DNA of 23,183 bases from a virus: positions 1-23,183 of the IMG/VR virus record IMGVR_UViG_3300027759_000439; one strand, written 5' to 3'. Every line of letters starts with the position of its first letter. The first letter of the stretch is position 1. The notes beneath the pieces were generated by a model. The model searched no databases, had not been told where the DNA came from, and worked only from the letters and a program-made list of their open reading frames with translations. The position numbers and the translations under genes were made by a program. Of the stretch, positions 17,474-23,183 are shown one piece after another.

Positions 17474-19258
17474 TTATCCTTCACAAGCAATACAATCGTT
17501 ACCTTGAGCAATTTGCTCCATATCTAATTCTTTAATTACTTGACGTTCAATCTTTTTAGATACCTTATCTGCCTTACCAATTTTCTCGGAACGGCAATAG
17601 TAAAGTGTTTTCAGTCCTTTTTTCCATGCCATGAAGTGAATTGCGTGAATGTATTTAATATGTGCATCTGGTCTAAAGAATAGATTCAATGATTGTGCTT
17701 GGTCAATATATTGTTGCCTATCAGAAGCCAAGTCAATCACCCAACGTTGGTCAATCTCCATTGATGTTTTAAACACATCTTTTGTTGCTTCATCTAAGAT
17801 ATCTAAATGTTGAACCGAACCATCGTTTGCAATAATTGATGACCAAACATCATTGTATTCATTTTCATCTTGTAGTTTCTCTTTGAGAATTTTATCCAGC
17901 CAACGATTTTTGTTTAAGAAAGAACCTGATAAAGTGTCTTGTCTGTAAGCATTGGCACGATAAGGTTCAATACTTGGGCTAGTATTCCCCATGATAATAG
18001 AAGAAGAAGCGTTGGGAGCAATAGCCATGAGATGACTAAACCTAAAGCCTGTACCGACAGCATCAGGAGCTTCGCCTCGCTCTTTACCCAATTCCAAATT
18101 AGCAACATTTAATTTCTCCCTAATATTTTTAAATATGCGATTGTTAGCGACTTTTGCCATGACGCCTTCAAAAGCAATGCCATTGCGCTGTAGATAAGCA
18201 TGGAACCCAAGAGCACCAATACCAATAGAACGTTCTCTTTCGGCACTATACTTTGCACGAGCGATATCATCAGGAGCATTAGCAATGAAATAATTAAGGA
18301 CGTTATCAAGCATTTCGGCAACGTCTTTAAGAAATAATGTGTTATCTTTCCATTCATCGTAATTCTCCAAGTTTAAGGAAGATAAACAACAGACAGCTGT
18401 TCTTTCTTCATTTGTCGGCAATATAATTTCAGAACAAAGATTTGATTGGTGAACTTTTAAACCCTTATCTTTCAACCAATGAGGTAATTCTTTATTACTG
18501 GTATCTATAAAATGTATGTATGGTTCACCTGTGTGCATACGGAGTTCTAGCACCATTTGCCATAAGTGTTTAGCAGATACAACTTCCCTCACTTCACCAG
18601 AATGAGGATCTTTTAATTCCCATGAATCATCCGCATCAGGATCTAACATACATTTTTCAATGATAGACATAAACTCATCATTGATATTGATGCCGTGATG
18701 TAGATTTAAACAACGTTGATTTGGGTCGCCTGTCGGCTTTCTCATCTCTAAAAAAGGAATGATATCAGGATGAGATATATCAAGGTAAGCGGCATAAGAA
18801 CCACGCCTAGTACGACCTTGGCGATAGGCAAGAGAACTCGCATCGTAAATCTTGAGGTGTGGTAATACACCAGTAGACTTATCATCAGCAGCCCGGATAC
18901 CAAAGCCAATACCCACGCCACCGCCGAGCATAGAAAGCCAATTTGTTTCTGAGAGGTTATCAACTAATCCCTCCGCAGTATCTTCGATATAGTTGAGAAA
19001 ACAAGAAATAGGCATCCCACGCTTACTACGGCCAAAACTAAGAATGGGAGTAGAATAAGAGAGCCAATGTTTGCTAGAGTATTCGTATAATCTCTGTGCG
19101 TGTTGCTGATTGGAACCAAACGCTTTTGAAACGTATGCAAATCGCTGCTGGGGTGACGATTCGTCCTCTCGCATGTATGATTCTTGTAGTCTTTTAATTC
19201 CGAGTTCATCAAATAATTTATCTCTTTCTAAATCTATACTAATACCTAGGTATTCCAT
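17474..19258 (-). CDS. nrdA: Ribonucleotide reductase class I, alpha subunit (NrdA)
   Basis: A 594-residue catalytic subunit. SNLCSEI (N273, C275, E277) is the active site with the thiyl-radical cysteine; C86 (PISCF) and C290 or C291 form the reducing pair; YY (553-554) takes part in radical transfer; CIAC (C589, C592) at the end is the shuttle pair reduced by thioredoxin or glutaredoxin. It lacks the N-terminal ATP-cone present in E. coli NrdA (761), so dATP inhibition through that domain is absent. With NrdB it supplies deoxynucleotides for phage replication. The ATG at 19258 has AAGG 7 bases upstream. It leads the nrdA, Fe-S carrier, nrdB run. Confidence 0.95.
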   Translation of the reverse strand: MEYLGISIDLERDKLFDELGIKRLQESYMREDESSPQQRFAYVSKAFGSNQQHAQRLYEYSSKHWLSYSTPILSFGRSKRGMPISCFLNYIEDTAEGLVDNLSETNWLSMLGGGVGIGFGIRAADDKSTGVLPHLKIYDASSLAYRQGRTRRGSYAAYLDISHPDIIPFLEMRKPTGDPNQRCLNLHHGININDEFMSIIEKCMLDPDADDSWELKDPHSGEVREVVSAKHLWQMVLELRMHTGEPYIHFIDTSNKELPHWLKDKGLKVHQSNLCSEIILPTNEERTAVCCLSSLNLENYDEWKDNTLFLKDVAEMLDNVLNYFIANAPDDIARAKYSAERERSIGIGALGFHAYLQRNGIAFEGVMAKVANNRIFKNIREKLNVANLELGKERGEAPDAVGTGFRFSHLMAIAPNASSSIIMGNTSPSIEPYRANAYRQDTLSGSFLNKNRWLDKILKEKLQDENEYNDVWSSIIANDGSVQHLDILDEATKDVFKTSMEIDQRWVIDLASDRQQYIDQAQSLNLFFRPDAHIKYIHAIHFMAWKKGLKTLYYCRSEKIGKADKVSKKIERQVIKELDMEQIAQGNDCIACEG

Positions 19259-19278
19259 GTATTCGCCTTACTTTATTA

Positions 19279-19920
19279 TTATGTTATAAATTCTTGAATC
19301 ATTGGGAAAACAGGTTCAATTGCTTTAGCACATGCCATGGCAATCTCACGATGTTCCTTTTGAGTACCTTTTTCGCTCCGTAACTGTATATAGTGTACCC
19401 AAGACCTCAGAGTACCATTCATGTACAACCTTGAAACTGTAATGCCTTCAGGCAAAACTGCTCGTGCCTGTTCTTTTGCAATACCGTGTTCAATAGCCCA
19501 ACGATATGCTTTTTCTGCTGCTACAATAACATAGTCTTGTTGTGTTTCCCAATTTAGTTTCAAACCAATGTTATCTGTTTCAATACTATTCTGTCGATTC
19601 TTTTCATCTTGTAATCTTGCTTCTTTAAATTCAAAACCCAAATCTGCTACAGCATATCTTTGAGAAAACTCTTGAAATGAAAAGGAACGATGTCTTAGTA
19701 TCTGTCTTGCTATATCTCTTGTAGTTTCAATTTCTAAACAAACATTCACCATTTCGAGTGGTGACCAGTGTTGATGCTTAATCAAATAACGAACTAACTT
19801 TTCAGCTGTTTCATTATTATCTTGATTTGATGGGTTTGAAACTCTAGCGGCATATGCTACTTGCTCTAGTAAGTTTTTACCATCTGTTCCTTGTGTGTAT
19901 GATATTAATTTTACATTCAT
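19279..19920 (-). CDS. thyX: Flavin-dependent thymidylate synthase (ThyX)
   Basis: A 213-residue ThyX that makes dTMP from dUMP with methylenetetrahydrofolate, FAD and NADPH. The signature RHRSFSFQEFSQRY (76-89) is complete, including the RHRxxSxQExSQRY residues that bind FAD and dUMP; HWSPLEM (51-57) and NGTLRSWVHYIQLR near the end also match the family. T4 itself has the unrelated ThyA, so this is the ThyX alternative common in aquatic phages. The ATG at 19920 overlaps the primase stop (TAATG). It supplies dTMP beside the ribonucleotide reductase genes. Confidence 0.95.
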   Translation of the reverse strand: MNVKLISYTQGTDGKNLLEQVAYAARVSNPSNQDNNETAEKLVRYLIKHQHWSPLEMVNVCLEIETTRDIARQILRHRSFSFQEFSQRYAVADLGFEFKEARLQDEKNRQNSIETDNIGLKLNWETQQDYVIVAAEKAYRWAIEHGIAKEQARAVLPEGITVSRLYMNGTLRSWVHYIQLRSEKGTQKEHREIAMACAKAIEPVFPMIQEFIT

Positions 19921-20930
19921 TATGTTTTTTTCCAACTCACGAATTCCATCTTTGCTCTAAGGTTTACAAAGGTATTTTTACTTATAATATCTTGGATTTC
20001 ATCTGGCGAAAAACCAGACAATATCATATCATTAATATCTTTTTCTTCAATCATTTCGGGCCATATAACGACATTGAAATGATTATCTATGGCGTGTTCC
20101 ATCTTAGCAACAATTTCTTTGTTACGTGGCTCATTGTCGAACACCAGAACCACCTTGGACTTGTCCAATACATCGGTAATCGATTCCAAATTAGAGTCTG
20201 CTGTTGCTATTGCATTCTCCAAAAACATTGAATCTATGGGACCTTCTAACACATATATTAATTCTTCTTCATTGATTCTGTCAAGCCCAAAAACTTTTTT
20301 ATTATCATCATGGAGTTTTAGTGTGATATATCGTAACTTGGACTCACCTAATGAACGGCCTTGTACAGCAATTAAATTTTTCTCTTTGTCATAGAACGGA
20401 ATAACAAGGCGCTTGTCTTCCTTAGAGAGTTCTTTTTGAATCCCCAAACTTTGTATGAAGGCTGCGAAATCTTCCGCAAAGTATAATTGCGAGTGAAAGG
20501 CTTCTGGAATCTTTCTTGACTGGATATATTTTTTAGCAAAATGCGCTTCTGGTAAAGAGTCAATAGATGGTAATTCCAAAGACTTCTTGAATGTTGGGGC
20601 CTCCGCCTTAAATTCCTCGAATACCGGTTTAGGATAGTTGTTGTTTCCCGTATCTCCATTTTTATACCTCTCCAATTGATACTCTTTTAATAACGATTCA
20701 TCTACTTGCTTTAGAAAATTATAAAATGTGGTTGATGCGCCACAGTTATGGCACATATAGAAGTAGTCATTCTTTTTGCGATAAACATAACCACGAGATT
20801 TTAGTTTGTTTTTTTGTGAGTCGCCACAAAGCGGACACCTGAAATTATAAAGGTCATCCTTCTTCTTGGTAAACCTTTGTAATTTAGGCGATACTTGTAA
20901 CAGGAAATTCCTGTCGATAAAAACACTCAT
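19920..20930 (-). CDS. DNA primase, T4 gp61 type
   Basis: A 336-residue primase, close to T4 gp61 (342). The zinc-binding domain has CPLCGDSQ (C32, C35) and CHNCG (C60, C63). The TOPRIM part has VLEGPIDSMF (E229), VFDNEPRN (D265) and KDINDMI (297-303). It makes RNA primers for lagging-strand synthesis with a DnaB-like helicase that is not in this window. The ATG at 20930 lies 19 bases after the stop of the upstream gene and has no strong ribosome-binding site. It forms one run with thyX and the nrd genes. Confidence 0.92.
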   Translation of the reverse strand: MSVFIDRNFLLQVSPKLQRFTKKKDDLYNFRCPLCGDSQKNKLKSRGYVYRKKNDYFYMCHNCGASTTFYNFLKQVDESLLKEYQLERYKNGDTGNNNYPKPVFEEFKAEAPTFKKSLELPSIDSLPEAHFAKKYIQSRKIPEAFHSQLYFAEDFAAFIQSLGIQKELSKEDKRLVIPFYDKEKNLIAVQGRSLGESKLRYITLKLHDDNKKVFGLDRINEEELIYVLEGPIDSMFLENAIATADSNLESITDVLDKSKVVLVFDNEPRNKEIVAKMEHAIDNHFNVVIWPEMIEEKDINDMILSGFSPDEIQDIISKNTFVNLRAKMEFVSWKKT

Positions 20931-20948
20931 AATATAGAAACCAATTAA

Positions 20949-21371
20949 TTATTTAATAAACTTAGATATTGTATCAGGATTGACGTGTGAAATCAACCAT
21001 GAGATTGCAATAATACCACCCGCTAACATCCACTTCCATTTGAGTAATGCATCTAGAGCATCTTTTTCGGCTTTATTATGGTCACTCATATCTCTACGGA
21101 GAGATTTAAATTCTTCCATAATTTCTTTGTTGGAACTTTCCATTTTATCCAAAACGGTATCAATTCGCTGATGTATTTCTTTAATATCAGCTTCTGTTTC
21201 TAGTCTGCGATTATCCATATCTGTGTATACCTTTGCAATATGCCGGTCGTGTTGATCTACCAGTTTTTCTATAACCTGGTCCATTTTATTACAAAGTGCA
21301 GATAAAGTCAACACTTGGGTTTTTAAAACACCAATGTCCACTTTGATATCGGTATCGTCAAACTCTGCCAT
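20949..21371 (-). CDS. Coiled-coil protein with a C-terminal membrane anchor, XhlA/holin-like
   Basis: A 140-residue protein. Residues 10-105 are a long heptad-rich coiled coil (LKTQVLTLSALCNKMDQVIE...); residues 112-128 (KWMLAGGIIAISWLISH) are a membrane helix. This layout, coiled coil then one C-terminal helix, is that of XhlA-type lysis accessory proteins, where XhlA works with a holin. It stands downstream of the endolysin and other membrane proteins, which supports a lysis role but does not prove it. The ATG at 21371 directly follows the upstream stop and has GAGAAG before it. Confidence 0.7.
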   Translation of the reverse strand: MAEFDDTDIKVDIGVLKTQVLTLSALCNKMDQVIEKLVDQHDRHIAKVYTDMDNRRLETEADIKEIHQRIDTVLDKMESSNKEIMEEFKSLRRDMSDHNKAEKDALDALLKWKWMLAGGIIAISWLISHVNPDTISKFIK

Positions 21372-21572
21372 TTACTTCTTCTCTGGAACTGCTGTGCCCT
21401 CTAACTTCTTATGCACTTTGATCTCTTTACATACTTCTTTTTCTTTACCTGTTTTCTGGTCTTTTTGCATGACACAGGCTTTCTTGGTTTCGGCAGCTTG
21501 TGCTGTATTAACAGCAGTTAATGCTACTGCTACTGCAATAAATGTCCATGCGAATGTATTGGATGCTTTCAT
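21372..21572 (-). CDS. Small exported protein with two cysteines (66 aa)
   Basis: A signal peptide (MKASNTFAWTFIAVAVALTA, cleavage at AQA-AET near residue 26) leaves about 40 residues, Lys-rich, with two cysteines (CVMQKDQ and EVCKEI) that could form a disulfide in the periplasm. The end, KVHKKLEGTAVPEKK, is distinctive and I believe seen in related phages. GGAAG lies 6 bases before the ATG at 21572, which overlaps the upstream stop (ATGA). It may work at the envelope in lysis. Confidence 0.72.
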   Translation of the reverse strand: MKASNTFAWTFIAVAVALTAVNTAQAAETKKACVMQKDQKTGKEKEVCKEIKVHKKLEGTAVPEKK

Positions 21573-21793
21573 TTCTGTTCTTCCTTTTTAGCAAATTTTT
21601 CTGAAGCGGTGAAACCTAATCCTGCAATCACCAAATATATCATCGAATCAAATAGTGATGGTGTTACTTTATAACCAAATATGTCGGCAATCAATGCAAA
21701 CCCACATATTAAAAAAGCCATAAACGTTATAACTCTTTTACTACTGACGGAACTATTGTGTCCATCCGATAACATACTATTTAACCAATTCAT
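21569..21793 (-). CDS. Two-span membrane protein, possible holin
   Basis: A 74-residue protein with two membrane helices (about 22-39, ITFMAFLICGFALIADIF, and 48-65, SMIYLVIAGLGFTASEKF), a short N-terminus and a charged C-terminus (KKEEQK). This is the shape of a class II holin or of a pinholin. It lies in the same run as the GH19 endolysin, which supports holin as the first guess. The ATG at 21793 lies one codon after the upstream stop. Confidence 0.65.
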   Translation of the reverse strand: MNWLNSMLSDGHNSSVSSKRVITFMAFLICGFALIADIFGYKVTPSLFDSMIYLVIAGLGFTASEKFAKKEEQK

Positions 21794-21796
21794 TTA

Positions 21797-22282
21797 TTAA
21801 ATCTCTGGTTGAGGTGGTTGAAGTGGTGCTGGTTTACCACCAAATCCTGTTACAACTGCTGGTGTAAATGGCGATGGTGCTGGTGCCGATGCAACGAAAG
21901 CAGGCGTTGTTACACCACTAAAACTTGGTGTAGATGGTGTTGTTGGTGCAGGACTTACTGTTGTAGGCCGTGTTGCAGCTTGTAGTGCCATCTTCTGTGC
22001 ATCTTTATCACCACCAGCCAACATGATACCAGACAATGTACCAGTTAAAAATGTGGCAATAGGTATAATCAACTCAAAGAATTTTTGGTCGATAGGTGAA
22101 ATGGCATTGAGTGGTTGTGTTACAAAGATTAATGAGTATAACACAACGAATACAATACCAAACAATGTAAGTGCCAAACAAATACCAATAAAGAACTTCA
22201 GACGAGCCATCAACTGCTCTTCGGTATACATGAAGTTATCTTCTGATTTCTTTTCTTCTTTATTAAAAATATTCAAGTTCAT
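21797..22282 (-). CDS. Membrane protein with a Pro/Ala-rich tail (161 aa)
   Basis: A 161-residue protein with two membrane helices (about 30-52, FFIGICLALTLFGIVFVVLY, and 70-88, FELIIPIATFLTGTLSGIML) and a disordered tail of about 65 residues rich in Pro, Ala, Ser and Thr. The tail could reach through the periplasm or cytoplasm as a flexible linker. The ATG at 22282 is chosen because it overlaps the upstream stop (ATGA), rather than a TTG two codons before. It may be part of the lysis system; no family is recognised. Confidence 0.7.
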   Translation of the reverse strand: MNLNIFNKEEKKSEDNFMYTEEQLMARLKFFIGICLALTLFGIVFVVLYSLIFVTQPLNAISPIDQKFFELIIPIATFLTGTLSGIMLAGGDKDAQKMALQAATRPTTVSPAPTTPSTPSFSGVTTPAFVASAPAPSPFTPAVVTGFGGKPAPLQPPQPEI

Positions 22283-22557
22283 TTGCAATTCGCTCCAGTT
22301 GTTGGCGTTATTGGTGTTGGTGTATTTTGTGCAATGGGTTTAGTTCCATCTGGTCCCAAGCGTGGGTCATTTTGACCCTTAAAAATATGTTGAGGACAAG
22401 TCCTTGTTACATCACAATATGGCAACTTGCATATATCTTTATCCCAATTTGCTGGGTCTTGGCATGGGTAACGGAACTTATCACCACTAAAATATGCCAA
22501 TGTCAATGGAAGCAATAATAAAATAATTAGGCCTTTGGCTAATCTTTTATCATTCAT
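22279..22557 (-). CDS. Small Cys-rich envelope protein (92 aa)
   Basis: An N-terminal hydrophobic helix (residues 8-22, KGLIILLLLPLTLAYF) as signal or anchor is followed by a Cys-rich stretch (YPCQDPANWDKDICKLPYC, then TRTCPQHIF) and a Pro/Thr tail ending in NCK. I have seen the YPCQDPANW pattern in T4-like phages of aquatic bacteria. It has no lipobox. By place and layout it could serve as the outer-membrane partner in lysis, but this is weak. The ATG at 22557 has GAGG 8 bases upstream. Confidence 0.7.
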   Translation of the reverse strand: MNDKRLAKGLIILLLLPLTLAYFSGDKFRYPCQDPANWDKDICKLPYCDVTRTCPQHIFKGQNDPRLGPDGTKPIAQNTPTPITPTTGANCK

Positions 22558-22558
22558 A

Positions 22559-22879
22559 TTATTTGCCTCGCTCTAATCGTTTTACTTTTTCTTCAAGAAT
22601 AGCAATATGTTCTTTATTCTGCTGAATACTATCACGATTACGTTGAACGGCTTCTGTCAAGTCTTGGCGTAGTTTTTCACGAGCAAGTTCAGCACCTGTG
22701 TTGCTTGCCTGTTTGTTGTCGCTGGTTACTACTAGGCTCACTTTTGCGTTTAGAATAGTTACATCATGTTGTAGTGCGCCTAATGCACTAATCAGATAAC
22801 CTGTGCAACCAATTAATAATGGTAATAGAGCAAACAGTAGTTTCTCTATAAATGCGCCTTTTGCGTTTTCGTCTGCCAT
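22559..22879 (-). CDS. Membrane protein with a periplasmic-type coiled coil, Rz/i-spanin-like
   Basis: A 106-residue protein with an N-terminal membrane helix (residues 12-33, EKLLFALLPLLIGCTGYLIS) followed by a coiled coil (60-104, ending HIAILEEKVKRLERGK). An anchor and then a long coiled coil is the layout of inner-membrane spanins such as lambda Rz, which disrupt the outer membrane at the end of lysis. The ATG at 22879 has AGGAG 6 bases upstream and follows the endolysin gene after one base, the usual Rz position. The sequence itself does not show the function. Confidence 0.7.
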   Translation of the reverse strand: MADENAKGAFIEKLLFALLPLLIGCTGYLISALGALQHDVTILNAKVSLVVTSDNKQASNTGAELAREKLRQDLTEAVQRNRDSIQQNKEHIAILEEKVKRLERGK

Positions 22880-22880
22880 C

Positions 22881-23183
22881 TTAAACTCCTAATATATGAA
22901 GTGCGTGTTCATAATGTTTAATTCTATCATCAAGTCCAATTGTACCACCATTGATACGCTTTGTTAATGTGAGAATGTCGCCTTTATCTGCCCATTGGTT
23001 TAGGTTATTTGTTTCCCAGAACCAGCAAGCAGATTGAGCTGCACCTTCAAATGTTTGTAGATATTCAGATGCTTGTTCAACAGGTATTTCAATTGAAGCA
23101 GCAAACCAAGAATAGTTTTCTTTACCTGTTAATTGAATTAGACCACGACCACAATATCTGAAACCATCACCAGAGGCCTCATC
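22881..23183 (-). CDS. Endolysin, glycoside hydrolase family 19, N-terminal part outside the window
   Basis: The last 100 codons of a GH19 enzyme (chitinase-like muramidase) that cuts the peptidoglycan sugar chain at lysis. GFRYCGRGLIQLTGKENY is the family's substrate-cleft motif (normally GRGPIQLTGxxNY); SACWFW and KRINGGTIGLDDR later in the protein also match. The part with the catalytic glutamates lies mostly beyond the window edge. It ends one base before the spanin-like gene, whose AGGAG overlaps its last codons, so lysis genes are ordered as endolysin then membrane partners. Confidence 0.92.
   Translation of the reverse strand, partial: DEASGDGFRYCGRGLIQLTGKENYSWFAASIEIPVEQASEYLQTFEGAAQSACWFWETNNLNQWADKGDILTLTKRINGGTIGLDDRIKHYEHALHILGV

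Noticed and set aside
1-23183. tRNA genes, CRISPR arrays, insertion sequences, attachment sites
   Set aside because: I saw no T-arm GGTTCGAATCC-type block with a matching cloverleaf, no regularly spaced repeats, no transposase or integrase motif. A weak tRNA-like look near 4940-5045 did not fold into arms.

Overview
This window looks like part of the genome of a tailed phage of the T4-like myovirus superfamily that infects a Gram-negative, probably aquatic, bacterium. The evidence is a T4 gp61-type primase, a T4-RNase-H-type 5' nuclease, class I ribonucleotide reductase (NrdA and NrdB), ThyX, a SegE-like GIY-YIG protein, a GP88-family protein, a phage GroES and a GH19 endolysin. The genes are densely packed, mostly with ATGA, TGATG or TAATG overlaps, in AT-rich DNA. 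Every gene I can support lies on the minus strand, so transcription runs from high to low coordinates. The host cannot be named. An LpxH-like enzyme, the lysis genes and the sigma70-like promoters fit a proteobacterium.

Layout in the direction of transcription. 23183-20949: a probable lysis and envelope block with the end of a GH19 endolysin and six small membrane or exported proteins, several holin- or spanin-like. 20930-15955: a DNA-precursor and replication block with primase, ThyX, NrdA, an A-type Fe-S carrier, NrdB and a zinc-ribbon protein. 15964-12915: a 2OG-Fe(II) oxygenase-like protein, the SegE-like protein, an unknown, RNase H, a DUF6433-like protein and a degenerate nucleotidyltransferase. 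12904-11530: small unknowns and an AbrB-like protein. 11453-7188: a 704-residue CobT-like protein with a zincin motif and a VWA domain, a MazG-like protein, a sugar-nucleotide epimerase and GroES. 7153-5042: small membrane or exported proteins ending in the LpxH-like phosphatase. 5041-4738: a C-rich gene-free stretch. 4662-1: a run of about 18 very small early-type genes, mostly unknown, including GP88 and an Api92-like protein.

Regulation is unusually readable. At least eight sigma70-like promoters (TTGACA-like, 16-17 bp, TATAAT-like) can be seen. Four have the same 16-bp inverted repeat, GTTGY-N6-ACAAC, upstream of the -35 box at 6, 7, 16 or 17 bp, that is, on one face of the helix at two positions one turn apart. 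The SegE-like gene has its ribosome-binding site inside a perfect 9-bp hairpin and a T4-type late promoter (TATAAATA) placed so that the late transcript would lack half of that hairpin. This matches the known control logic of phage T4 I-TevI. These two are the strongest leads. All family names come from recognising motifs in the translations; no database search was run.
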